Part shown: in pieces, positions 7,972 to 15,779 of the stretch
How the letters are laid out: every line of letters starts with the position of its first letter
How positions within the stretch are numbered: position 1 is the stretch's first letter
Assembly (NCBI GenBank): GCA_964646405.1
Contig: CAZYDV010000077.1
Span: 1-20,473, forward strand
Length of the DNA stretch: 20,473 nucleotides
Direction of reading: 5' to 3'
From: CAKZSB01 sp964646405
GTDB lineage: Bacteria > Pseudomonadota > Gammaproteobacteria > Granulosicoccales > Granulosicoccaceae
Made by a program: the position numbers and the translations under genes
Notes under the pieces: model-generated
Told to the model about the DNA's origin: nothing
The model's input: only the letters and a program-made list of their open reading frames with translations
Databases searched by the model: none

Positions 7972-9087
7972 ATGAGTGCACACAACCAGCAGGCTAATAT
8001 TAAACACATCGACAGCGGGCAGCTCAAAGGTCAGCGCATCCCGAACGGCATGCTGCAGGACAACTATCCACGCAACATGTGGTGGGTGGCAGCGCATTCA
8101 CGTGAAGTAACACAAAAGCCGATGGCGCGCTGGATCCTGGAGACGCCGGTGGTGCTGTACCGGCTGGAAGATGGTACGCCTGCCGCACTGTACGATCGCT
8201 GTCCGCATCGCTGGGCCCCATTGAGCGAAGGGCAAGTCGAAGGCGAGCGAATCATCTGTCCCTACCACGGGATGGAGTTCGATGTCAGCGGCACCTGCGT
8301 CAAAGCACCCAGTCAGGACATGACACCAAAGACCGCTAAGATTCCCGCATTTGTCACCAAAGAGGCCGGCGCATTCATCTGGATCTGGATGGGCGATGCC
8401 GAAGCGATCGATTGCGATCCACCGATGGTCGACTATCAGGTCGATCCCGACTGGAGCTTTCTCGATGGGTACTACAAAGTGGCTGCCAACTGGGTACTGG
8501 TGCGAGAGAACGTGCTCGATCTCACGCACATCGCTTTTCTGCACAAAAACACCTTCAGGCAAAACGACTGGGTCACGCCACCCGAGAGTTATCTCGACGG
8601 CGAGACTGTCTGCTACGAGCAGGAATTTGATCTGGCCCCTTTATCGCCACTGTTCTGTGCTGGCATGGGCCTGCCGGAAGACAAACTCATCAAACGCAAG
8701 CAGGTGGGGCGTATGCCGTCGCTGGCGATTTCATTCTCCGACTGGATGGTACATGACCCGACACCGGACGCGGGCCGTCGCTCAGACTTTCTGATGCGCG
8801 GCTGCCATATTGTCACCCCGGCCCAACGTGGCGAGACGCATTATTTCTGGGGCGCGGCGTTTGATGTACCCACCCTCAGCGATGATGTCGCCGAAAAAAC
8901 AAAAGCAAGCGTCATCGCCGCATTCGATGAAGACAAACATCTGTTGGAGAAAATCCAAAAGCAGGTAGGTGAAGATCCTTATGGCATGGAGTATCTGGAA
9001 GTGACACTTGGTGCCGACAAGGCCGGTATTCTGGTTCGCCAACTATTGAACAAGAAGTTGGAGGCCGAAGGGCGATCGTTGAAATAG
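7972..9087 (+). CDS. VanA-like Rieske [2Fe-2S] oxygenase alpha subunit
   Basis: This is the oxygenase component of a Rieske monooxygenase of the vanillate O-demethylase/phthalate-dioxygenase type, 371 residues long. The Rieske ligands are Cys77/His79 (CPHRWAPLSEG) and Cys96/His99 (CPYHGMEFD). The iron site is in ENVLDLTHIAFLHKNTF, with His186 and His191 and nearby Asp183. Members of this clade demethylate or hydroxylate aromatic ethers and related compounds, releasing formaldehyde when they demethylate. The gene begins 2 bp after the PanB-like stop, so the two are almost certainly co-transcribed. No VanB-type reductase lies in the window, so electrons must come from a partner encoded elsewhere. 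The substrate cannot be named from sequence. Confidence 0.9.
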   Translation: MSAHNQQANIKHIDSGQLKGQRIPNGMLQDNYPRNMWWVAAHSREVTQKPMARWILETPVVLYRLEDGTPAALYDRCPHRWAPLSEGQVEGERIICPYHGMEFDVSGTCVKAPSQDMTPKTAKIPAFVTKEAGAFIWIWMGDAEAIDCDPPMVDYQVDPDWSFLDGYYKVAANWVLVRENVLDLTHIAFLHKNTFRQNDWVTPPESYLDGETVCYEQEFDLAPLSPLFCAGMGLPEDKLIKRKQVGRMPSLAISFSDWMVHDPTPDAGRRSDFLMRGCHIVTPAQRGETHYFWGAAFDVPTLSDDVAEKTKASVIAAFDEDKHLLEKIQKQVGEDPYGMEYLEVTLGADKAGILVRQLLNKKLEAEGRSLK

Positions 9088-9120
9088 GTTTTGCAAAACC
9101 ATTTTTATTAGGGGAGGAAA

Positions 9121-9173
9121 AGCCGCAAGGCGCCTCCACCAGAGTACACCGACGGTGTAGGTGACTGGCGGCT
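9121..9173. terminator. Nested inverted repeat between convergent genes
   Basis: The arms AGCCGC (9121-9126) and GCGGCT (9168-9173) enclose a perfect hairpin, TACACC-GAC-GGTGTA, at 9145-9159. It lies between the convergent VanA-like and 2OG-oxygenase genes, where a bidirectional terminator would be expected. There is no T-run, so the role is inferred from position. Confidence 0.35.
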
Positions 9174-9186
9174 CTAAGACAAACTA

Positions 9187-9990
9187 CTAAGCTGGCAACT
9201 CGGGAGCCGTCGGCCCGAAAGACGTCTTGCGTGTCTCAAGATCCATGTAGACCCCAGGTTGCTGCTCATAAGACAACACAATCGAGATTCTGGGTCGCTG
9301 TTGTTCGATCTCGGTAACCCGGTGCATGGTGTAGCGGCCGAGCATTATCGTGAAGGAACCGGCCTTAACGCTATGTTTTTGAATCCGGTCAGATTGCTTG
9401 TCCAAAACCTTTTGCACTTCAGCGTAACTAGGGTCGTCTTCCGAACGGATGCCTGGCACGCACTCAAAAACACCTCCGGCGGTGGACTCGGCCACGTTCA
9501 ATATGGTCGAGAACAATGCCTGGTCAAAATGCCATGCCTGTCCGCACCCTTCCCGGTAGACCTGCACTACCACAGCATTGGACGGATCACCGCTCAAAAA
9601 GATCTCTTCATTGCCGGTTACTGCGGCGATGAACTGGCGCAACGGTTCCCAACGGTACAGCGTATCGATTTGCGTGTCGGGGAGATGGTGATGGGCCAAA
9701 CGAAAACTTTGTGTTTTTGAAAGGCGGTTCAGCGGATGGCTTGCCGGGTAGCTGGCATCCGTGTGATAGCCATACGGGTGCCTTTCGGAGATGGCGTGGT
9801 AGGCGATGTCGGCGCGTGCCTCTATTTCCTGTCGGCAGGTGGCAACGCCCGCCGGGGTGAGAAAGTCTGGCAGGTTGATCATGCCATTGGCTGCCAGAAG
9901 CGATTTCTGCTGCGCAGCAAGGGACTGATAGTGCGAAGAATCAGGCTGGTCCAGCGGATAATCTGTCAGGTTGATGAGTGCGGTTGTCAT
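9187..9990 (-). CDS. Fe(II)/2-oxoglutarate-dependent oxygenase, BesD/HalD-like fold family
   Basis: This non-heme iron oxygenase has 267 residues. The iron triad is visible as His154-x-Asp156 (AWHFDQALFST) and His223 (YTMHRVTEIE), with Arg232 or Arg234 as the likely 2-oxoglutarate salt bridge in QRPRISIVLSYEQ. Length, spacing of the two histidines and the GGVFECVPGIRS segment recall the BesD/HalD family of amino-acid halogenases and hydroxylases. True halogenases of that family carry HxG, while this protein keeps the Asp, so hydroxylation is expected. AGAGGAG lies about 7 bases before the ATG at 9990. The gene is divergent from the GST pseudogene across 122 bp. The family assignment is confident at the level of 2OG-Fe oxygenase, less so for the BesD group. 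Confidence 0.82.
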   Translation of the reverse strand: MTTALINLTDYPLDQPDSSHYQSLAAQQKSLLAANGMINLPDFLTPAGVATCRQEIEARADIAYHAISERHPYGYHTDASYPASHPLNRLSKTQSFRLAHHHLPDTQIDTLYRWEPLRQFIAAVTGNEEIFLSGDPSNAVVVQVYREGCGQAWHFDQALFSTILNVAESTAGGVFECVPGIRSEDDPSYAEVQKVLDKQSDRIQKHSVKAGSFTIMLGRYTMHRVTEIEQQRPRISIVLSYEQQPGVYMDLETRKTSFGPTAPELPA

Positions 9991-10112
9991 GGTCAGCTCC
10001 TCTGCACGATCAGCATAACGCCAATACTATATCTCAAGTGCGCCGTCGCTTGCGCAGATCGCTTTTTCCTCCATTATGATGCCGATGCCTTTTCTTAGTT
10101 TGGGAGCCGGGC

Positions 10113-10784
10113 ATGTACATTCTGTATGGTGGCGGTTACACGCGTGCGCACATGATCGAGATGGTGTTCGCCGAAGTCGACCAGCCGTTCCAGCTTGAGG
10201 TTGTCGATACTTTCAAGGGTGAAAACCAATCCCCCGGGTTTCTGCAGATCAATCCGACGGGTTTCGTGCCGGCACTGAAAACGCCGGAGGGTGTTGTGCT
10301 CTATGAAACCCCGGCCATCAATCTCTATCTGGCGGAACGTCATGGAACCGGCTCTCTGGCGCCGGCAACGGATGACCCTGACCGCGGCGCGTTCCTGAGC
10401 GGCCTGTTCTACCTCACTGATGAACTGGAACCGGCGCTCAAACGCTATTTCTATCCACAGCGCTTCGGCGTGCGTGCCTCGGACGAGACGGCAATCCGGA
10501 AACTGTCACTGGATTATGTTCGCCAGACACTCAGCGTCATAGACAAGCGATTGTCCGATGCCGGGCCCTTTCATCTGCGCGATTGATACAGTCTGGTAGA
10601 TCTGGTGTTGAGCTTCTGGATGCACAGTATTATGGACAAAGATGCCGTTTCAGCGTTCGATGCCATACACCGTTGCGTACGCGCTGTTCAGGAGCGACCT
10701 GTCACTCGGCAATTGTTTATAGATCTGCAAGCGCGCACTAAAGCCTATGCAGAGATCGATCAGCGTGGCGATAGGATTCCCTAG
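10113..10784 (+). pseudogene. Glutathione S-transferase interrupted by an in-frame TGA
   Basis: The N-terminal thioredoxin-like domain (MYILYGGGYTRAHMIEM, NPTGFVPALKT, LYETPAINLYLAER) and the first part of the helical C-terminal domain are intact. At 10584-10586 a TGA interrupts the conserved C-terminal block, which reads GPFHLRD, stop, YSLVDLVLSFWMHS. The same frame then continues for 65 codons to a TAG at 10782-10784, giving 223 residues, the normal GST size. One CGA-to-TGA change would explain it, since Arg is common after that Asp in GSTs. Translation to the TGA gives a 157-residue product lacking most of the C-terminal domain. GGAG lies 6 bases before the ATG. Selenocysteine is unlikely here because the site is not catalytic and no SECIS-like hairpin follows, but the window does carry one convincing Sec codon. 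Confidence 0.75.
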
Positions 10785-10985
10785 CCTGCGCTTCCACCCG
10801 CTGACAACCGGCACCACGGTCAGTTGCTGTTGGACGACCGTCTATTGCAATTACTACCACTTTGTCTTGCAGATGTCCGAAGCTGAAAAATCACAGGTCT
10901 CCAATCGGTCGATAGTCGGCGTCAATGCGTGCGTAGCGTGATTCCTGGTGATTACGATGGTTGGATTGCAGGTGCTTACAGTCTT

Positions 10986-11729
10986 TCAGGACTCGGCGGC
11001 CGAGTAGGCCACCAGATCGTTTACCGTGAGTTTGTCATCGCGTTTTTCGAATGTCTCGATGTACTCGACCATGGTGTTGGAGTGCTCGCGCATCATGCCC
11101 TCGGCGCGTACCGCATCTCCAAGGCGTATGGCCTTGTAGATGACCTTGTGCTGAGCATTGCCAAGGCGTAGCCGGAACAGCCCGCTCTGCATGCGCTCGG
11201 GCGATTGAAGCACATTGCGATCAAACACCATGGAGCCCGGCGCGAGCATGGGCAAGTGACTGATCTGTCGGCAGGTGATGCCAACATAGCTGTTGCCGCA
11301 GGCATCGAGAATCGTGTTGTGAAAAATCCGGTTGGCCGCACGCATGCGATGGATGACCGGCTCATCCAGCCGACCCAATTCGATTTGTTGCTCCAGTGTT
11401 TCTATTGCGCCGGCCATGGCCGGAAGATACTCCTCGCGATTGGGCGATTGCGCCATCAGGCGCGCGGCCAGACTTTCCAGATGGCCGCGTACCTGCACTG
11501 CCTGCAGGATGTCCGCGACAGTGGGTGCCTTGACGGTGTAGCCGCGTCCCTCGCCGCGGCGCACGACTCCCTCACTCTCGAGTATGCGCAGTGCCAGCCT
11601 GACCGGTGTGCGCGAGACCTTGTGCGTCTCGCATAGGCCGGTTTCCGACAGTCGCTCGCCCTCGGTGTAGTTACCCAGAATGATATCTTTGCGAATCCTG
11701 GCGGCGAGTTCGGTATCGATCGATTCCAT
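10986..11729 (-). CDS. GntR-family transcriptional regulator, FCD subfamily
   Basis: This cytoplasmic DNA-binding regulator has 247 residues. The N-terminal winged helix-turn-helix occupies about residues 5-68, with LSETGLCETHKVSRTPVRLALRILESEGVV as its core region. The C-terminal all-helical FCD effector domain spans about 75-235, with metal or ligand positions in FHNTILDACGN and in QHKVIYKAIRLGDAVRAEG followed by MMREHSNTMVEY. FCD regulators usually repress catabolic or transport genes and respond to organic acids. The gene is divergent from the TAXI-TRAP genes, and a perfect palindrome lies 17-30 bp upstream of its start, so autoregulation and control of the transporter are likely. Two further copies of the motif lie upstream of the selenoprotein gene at 16.5 kb. 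No strong ribosome-binding site is visible. Confidence 0.9.
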   Translation of the reverse strand: MESIDTELAARIRKDIILGNYTEGERLSETGLCETHKVSRTPVRLALRILESEGVVRRGEGRGYTVKAPTVADILQAVQVRGHLESLAARLMAQSPNREEYLPAMAGAIETLEQQIELGRLDEPVIHRMRAANRIFHNTILDACGNSYVGITCRQISHLPMLAPGSMVFDRNVLQSPERMQSGLFRLRLGNAQHKVIYKAIRLGDAVRAEGMMREHSNTMVEYIETFEKRDDKLTVNDLVAYSAAES

Positions 11730-11745
11730 AGTGCAATTGAGCTGA

Positions 11746-11759
11746 TTTGGGATCCCAAA
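11746..11759. promoter_or_regulatory. GntR/FCD operator candidate, site 1
   Basis: TTTGGGATCCCAAA is a perfect 14 bp palindrome, 17-30 bp upstream of the GntR start. Its form (TTGG...CCAA) suits FCD-type operators. It shares the pattern TTNNGGATCCNNAA with three other intergenic sites in this window. Confidence 0.6.
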
Positions 11760-11807
11760 GTCAAGTAATCTGTCTCTGTGGGTCCGTGAACAGCAAAAAA
11801 GGCTTGA

Positions 11808-11821
11808 TTGGGGATCCGAAA
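11808..11821. promoter_or_regulatory. GntR/FCD operator candidate, site 2
   Basis: TTGGGGATCCGAAA is an imperfect palindrome centred 62 bp from site 1, in the same divergent region. It lies about 180 bp upstream of the TRAP binding-protein start. Confidence 0.5.
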
Positions 11822-11999
11822 CTATTGTCTACTGACTCTGATACAGGAGCCGTGTTTGCATCGATATGCCGCGACGGGCGATCGATATGGACACGGGCGG
11901 GCAGGGCCGGGGCGACCGAAGATATTGTCGGTGTGCGCTGGGCACTGCAAACCCTGCGTTTCCACCCAACATTCAGCGATCAAAACCGAGGTTGACTAA

Positions 12000-13052
12000 A
12001 TGCTTGCCACATTGCGAACCGCGATTGCCCTGACCGCCACACTGGCAGCGTCAGCGTCAATTGCCCAGGTAAACCTGACCTCCAACACGGCCGGTGCCGG
12101 GACCACGGTCGGGCTAACTGCCACGGCACTGGTGGAGTATGCCAGTGATCGGGGCATTGCCAATATTCAACTTAAAGACGGCCAGACCGGCACCAACTAC
12201 ATACAGGCGCTGGCGGAGGGCAAGATCGATATCGCCAACGGGCCATTTATCCTGCCATTCCTTTTGAATCGGGCGGCCGGCCCCTACAAAAGCCTGGGTA
12301 AAGAAAAGGGGGCAGAGCTGGGGCCGAATATACAACTGCTGTATCCTTATACGTTGAGTATTTTTTCCATGTACGCTTATGACGCCAAAGGCATCGAAGG
12401 CTGGGGCGATTTGAAGGGCAAGAAGGTGTTGAATGGGCCGCCTCGCGGCGCTGCGACCACCAACTCTCGCGGACTGATTCAGCTATTTGGTGGTGCCAAA
12501 GCCGATTCAGACTATGAATCGGTAACGGTCAACTGGAATCAGGTGACCGCCACGGTTATCGATGGCACGGCGGACGTGGCCGTGATCCCGGTGATGTTGC
12601 CCGGACCCAGAGTGACCCGAGCCGGAGCGGCAGGTGCCATGACGATGTACTCGATGCCGAAGGATGTTTTTGAATCCGAGGGCGCACAGAAGTTTTTGAA
12701 TAAGCCCGGTTCGGTGGCTTACTCGATTCCCGCCGCAGAGGCCAAGGCAGCACTGGGTGACGGCTGGAGCATCAACACAGAAGACGATATGTACCGAGGC
12801 ATGGCGGTTGTCGGTGGAGATATGGTCAACCGCAGCATGGACGAGGAAGTCGCCTTTCAGTTGACCAAAGCCCACATCGAAAATCTCGACTCACACAAGA
12901 AGCTAGCGCCATTCATGGCATCGCTGAACTTTGGCGTACTCGATCCCAAGGTGACGGGCCTGTGTGGCCCCAATCCAGTCAAATTTCATACAGGTGCTGT
13001 ACGTGCGTGGGAAGCGGCTGGACACACGGTGCCCGATTGCGCCAAACCCTGA
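12000..13052 (+). CDS. TAXI-type TRAP transporter solute-binding protein
   Basis: This periplasmic binding protein of the TAXI family captures an organic solute and delivers it to the TRAP permease. It has 350 residues. The signal peptide spans about 1-22 (hydrophobic core IALTATLAASASIAQ). The mature part has LTSNTAGAGTTVGL, an ALAEGKIDIANGP segment, the WGDLKGKKVLNGPPRGAATT segment and a DVAVIPVMLPGPRVTRAGAA segment, in the order typical of this family. A GAGG lies 9 bases before the ATG. The permease gene follows after a GC-rich hairpin. The two operator-like sites upstream point to control by the divergent GntR gene. The ligand is unknown; TAXI proteins are mostly uncharacterised, with glutamate/glutamine or organic acids among known ligands. 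Confidence 0.9.
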   Translation: MLATLRTAIALTATLAASASIAQVNLTSNTAGAGTTVGLTATALVEYASDRGIANIQLKDGQTGTNYIQALAEGKIDIANGPFILPFLLNRAAGPYKSLGKEKGAELGPNIQLLYPYTLSIFSMYAYDAKGIEGWGDLKGKKVLNGPPRGAATTNSRGLIQLFGGAKADSDYESVTVNWNQVTATVIDGTADVAVIPVMLPGPRVTRAGAAGAMTMYSMPKDVFESEGAQKFLNKPGSVAYSIPAAEAKAALGDGWSINTEDDMYRGMAVVGGDMVNRSMDEEVAFQLTKAHIENLDSHKKLAPFMASLNFGVLDPKVTGLCGPNPVKFHTGAVRAWEAAGHTVPDCAKP

Positions 13053-13090
13053 GCCAAATGACGGCAGGCGTGCGATTCGGCTCGCCTGAC

Positions 13091-13111
13091 GCCCGGCGAT
13101 TGCCGCCGGGC
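13091..13111 (+). promoter_or_regulatory. Intercistronic GC-rich hairpin
   Basis: GCCCGGC-(7)-GCCGGGC is a perfect 7 bp stem between the binding-protein and permease genes. It has no T-run. In transporter operons such hairpins often protect the upstream message or cut downstream expression, so that binding protein exceeds permease. That role is inferred here. Confidence 0.5.
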
Positions 13112-13136
13112 AGTCGCCGTGCCAAAGCCAGCGCCA

Positions 13137-15488
13137 ATGGCTAAGCGATTGCAATCACAGCCTGCGAAGACGGATGGTCCACAAGCCCTGGCGGACAGGC
13201 TGGTCTACTGGCTTGGCCTGCTGCTTGTGGTCGCCGGACTGCTCAACGTCACGCCATCCATACCGGGCTGGGATGACCTGTGGCGCTCGCTGACAGGCAT
13301 TGAAAATTTTAAAATCCGGCGCTTTCCAACCGAGTGGCTGTATCCGGCGATATTTTTCTGGATGATGCTGATCGTCGCGCTCAAGCACTCGATGTGGCGC
13401 AGTTGGACGAACCGGGCGGCATGGCAGCAACGTGCAGGATTGCTGCTGGATTTCGCGCTGGTGTTTGCCGCGGCGATTATCTCGCTCAGCTATCTCACTG
13501 AGCTCGAAGCCGTGTGTCTTGTCGATGTCGTCAAAGGGGACAGAGAGCGCCTGGTCGCCGAGGCATTGCAGGCAGAGATTGAATACGCCCAGATGCTCGG
13601 TCTGCCAGAGCCAGACTCCGCCGATGATCCGAAGTGCCTGAACACTACCGGTAGCTTGTTGCCGTTCATACTGCTTGGCGCAGTTATGGTGTTTCTGATC
13701 TACAACACCAAGGTATGGGGCTTTCCATTGGTGCTGGTGTCGATGCTGATCGCCGCCTATACCTTCGCCACGGTCATGAACTGGTACTTCTTTGGCGCCG
13801 AAGACCAGAATAAATATCTGATTACCATTCTCAGCAGTGAAGAACCGCGAAGCCTCGACTCTGGGCGTGAATTCGTTCGCGACGCTTTGATCAACAACAC
13901 CGCGGGTCTGCTTGGGCGATTTTTAAATGTGCTGCTGCTACTGGTGTTCCCCTACATCATTCTCGGCGCTTTGTTTGGGCGCTGTGCCGGTGGGCAGGCG
14001 CTGATCAAGCTCGCGTTCTCGCTGACGCGCAAACTGCGGGGCGGTCCGGCGCACGCGGCGGTGGTCTCTTCAGCGATGTTTGGCACCATAACCGGCGGGC
14101 CGGTGGTCAACGTGCTGTCTACCGGCGTGCTGACGATTCCGATGATGCTCAAGCGCGGGTTTTCGAAAGTGTTTGCCGGTGGCGTGGAAGCCGCGGCCTC
14201 GTCAGGTGGTTCGATTATGCCGCCGATCATGGGCGTGGCGGCCTTCATCATGGCAGCGATGACAGGCGTCCCGTATCGCGAGATCATCATTGCGGCCATC
14301 GTGCCGGCCGTGTTCTACTTTTTCTGTTTGTTTTTATCGGTGGTGTTTCAAGCCCGAAAACAGAATATTCAGGCGGTTGGCGAGCTGACCGACGATATGC
14401 GCTTAAATGCCGATGACAAACTGCACCTGGTGCAGATCTTCGCCCCGGTGCTGCTGGTGCTGGTGTTGCTGCTGACGCCGAAGGACAATGTGGCCTGTAG
14501 CTGGATCTCGATTGCACTCGGTGCGGTTGTCGACACGAGCGGTGGCGCCTGCAAGGTCGAATCCATGCCCTGGATCATCGAGCTTTTCCAAAATGCAGCA
14601 GGCGATGCGAGTGCGGCGGGTTGGTGGGCCGTGATGCTGCTGCTGGTGCTAATGCTGCTGGACCGCGAACTGCGCGCCCAGCCTGGCAAGATTTTCGACG
14701 GGTTGGCGCAGGCCGGCGTCACAGTATCCACGCTTTATTTGATGTTTCTCGCTGTCACGGTCATTGATGTCTGCCTGAATTTTACGGGCCTTGCCAAGTT
14801 CGTTGCCGTCGATGTGCTGGGCTTTTTAAAAACCTTTGATCTGTCGGTGAGTTCGGCCGGTTTTCAGCTATTCGCACTATTTCTCACTATGCTGCTGGCG
14901 GTACTGTTGGGCATGGGTATGCCAGCGGTGCCGGCCTACATTAATGTTGCGTTGTTGATGGGGCCGATGCTGGTCGGGCTTGGGATCGCCACCTTTACCG
15001 CACATATGTTTGTATTCTACTTTGCGGTCGCGTCGGCCATTACGCCACCGGTGGCGCTGGCGGCGTTTGCCGCTTCCACCATTACCAAGGCCGACCCGAT
15101 GCACACTGGTTTTTCAGCGGTTAAATCTGGCATTGTCATCTTCACGATTCCGTTTGTGTTTGCCATGTATCCGGAAATACTGCTGATCGACAAAGCCGTC
15201 ATCGATCCGGCCAACGGTCTTTTGTTGTCTGGCTACGATGGCAATATCAATCTGCCATGGCTGGCTTTTCTGCTCGCGCGATTGGCACTGGCACTCTATT
15301 TTGTCTCAAGTGCGTTGTCAGCCTACGATCAAAAGGCGCTGAACGGATTCGAGATTGCATTGCGCCTGGCGCTGGCAGCTCTGGTTATGTTCAAACCCGC
15401 AGAGGTCTACGGACCTGCGATCATCGCGGCGATCGCGTTGCTGGGCCACCACCACCTCAGTGTGCGGCGCCCCCTGAGAGCCGCCTGA
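13137..15488 (+). CDS. TRAP transporter fused permease (DctQ-DctM)
   Basis: This inner-membrane sodium- or proton-driven TRAP permease has the small and large subunits fused, as usual for TAXI systems. It has 783 residues from the ATG at 13137; an in-frame GTG at 13119 is an alternative and neither has a clear ribosome-binding site. The first segments (WLGLLLVVAGLLNV, LYPAIFFWMMLIVAL, LLLDFALVFAAAIISLSYL) form the DctQ-like part. The DctM signature GGPVVNVLSTGVLTIP, then GVEAAASSGGSIMPPIMG, lies about residues 320-370. A later MPAVPAYINVALLMGP block is also typical. Two extramembrane insertions each carry a Cys pair (about residues 127/167 and about 455/473), possibly disulfide-bonded on the periplasmic side. 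The gene directly follows its binding protein. Confidence 0.92.
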   Translation: MAKRLQSQPAKTDGPQALADRLVYWLGLLLVVAGLLNVTPSIPGWDDLWRSLTGIENFKIRRFPTEWLYPAIFFWMMLIVALKHSMWRSWTNRAAWQQRAGLLLDFALVFAAAIISLSYLTELEAVCLVDVVKGDRERLVAEALQAEIEYAQMLGLPEPDSADDPKCLNTTGSLLPFILLGAVMVFLIYNTKVWGFPLVLVSMLIAAYTFATVMNWYFFGAEDQNKYLITILSSEEPRSLDSGREFVRDALINNTAGLLGRFLNVLLLLVFPYIILGALFGRCAGGQALIKLAFSLTRKLRGGPAHAAVVSSAMFGTITGGPVVNVLSTGVLTIPMMLKRGFSKVFAGGVEAAASSGGSIMPPIMGVAAFIMAAMTGVPYREIIIAAIVPAVFYFFCLFLSVVFQARKQNIQAVGELTDDMRLNADDKLHLVQIFAPVLLVLVLLLTPKDNVACSWISIALGAVVDTSGGACKVESMPWIIELFQNAAGDASAAGWWAVMLLLVLMLLDRELRAQPGKIFDGLAQAGVTVSTLYLMFLAVTVIDVCLNFTGLAKFVAVDVLGFLKTFDLSVSSAGFQLFALFLTMLLAVLLGMGMPAVPAYINVALLMGPMLVGLGIATFTAHMFVFYFAVASAITPPVALAAFAASTITKADPMHTGFSAVKSGIVIFTIPFVFAMYPEILLIDKAVIDPANGLLLSGYDGNINLPWLAFLLARLALALYFVSSALSAYDQKALNGFEIALRLALAALVMFKPAEVYGPAIIAAIALLGHHHLSVRRPLRAA

Positions 15489-15605
15489 ACGCAAACATCT
15501 GGATACTGTGGTAAGCAGTGGTTCGAGTTATACCGGGTGGTAGACGCACGGGTAGTGTCGTAGGTACGCAGAGCGGTTGGGCACGTCAGTATTGCGATAC
15601 GGGCA

Positions 15606-15622
15606 CGCAACGATATGTTGCG
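15606..15622. repeat. Small hairpin next to the long inverted repeat
   Basis: CGCAAC-GATAT-GTTGCG is a perfect 6 bp stem with a 5-base loop, ending one base before the left arm of the 22 bp inverted repeat. Confidence 0.45.
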
Positions 15623-15623
15623 T

Positions 15624-15691
15624 CCTCGCTCACGCGTCGGGTTTCGTGCGCGACGCGGACATGTACTTGGAAACCCGACGCGTGACCGAGG
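15624..15691. repeat. Long inverted repeat between convergent genes
   Basis: Arms of 22 bp at 15624-15645 and 15670-15691 are inverted copies with one mismatch, separated by 24 bp; the shared core is CACGCGTCGGGTTTC. It lies between the convergent TRAP permease and selenoprotein genes, so a bidirectional terminator or a REP-like element are the main options. No T-run follows either arm directly. Confidence 0.65.
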
Positions 15692-15736
15692 CAGCTAACT
15701 GCATTCGTTCCGATAGGAAAAACTCTAGTACATGAA

Positions 15737-15761
15737 GCAGATCCCCAAGCCAGGGATCTGC
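15737..15761 (-). terminator. Hairpin downstream of the selenoprotein gene
   Basis: GCAGATCCC-(7)-GGGATCTGC is a perfect 9 bp stem, 19 bp beyond the stop codon of the minus-strand selenoprotein gene. In the minus direction a T-run follows only after about 14 bases, so it is a non-canonical terminator or a 3' stabilising hairpin. Confidence 0.45.
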
Positions 15762-15779
15762 CGCAATGCTACTGCGATG

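Noticed and set aside
6671..7981. Long 436-codon minus-strand open frame
   Set aside because: It lies opposite the propeller protein and the PanB-like gene, has low-complexity His/Arg-rich translation and matches no family.
10747..10941. Small plus-strand frame after the GST
   Set aside because: It starts within the GST tail in another frame and has no family match or ribosome-binding site; the rest of 10785-10985 shows no gene.
14369..14731. Ser-rich minus-strand frame inside the TRAP permease
   Set aside because: It is the complement of Leu/Ala-rich membrane coding sequence.
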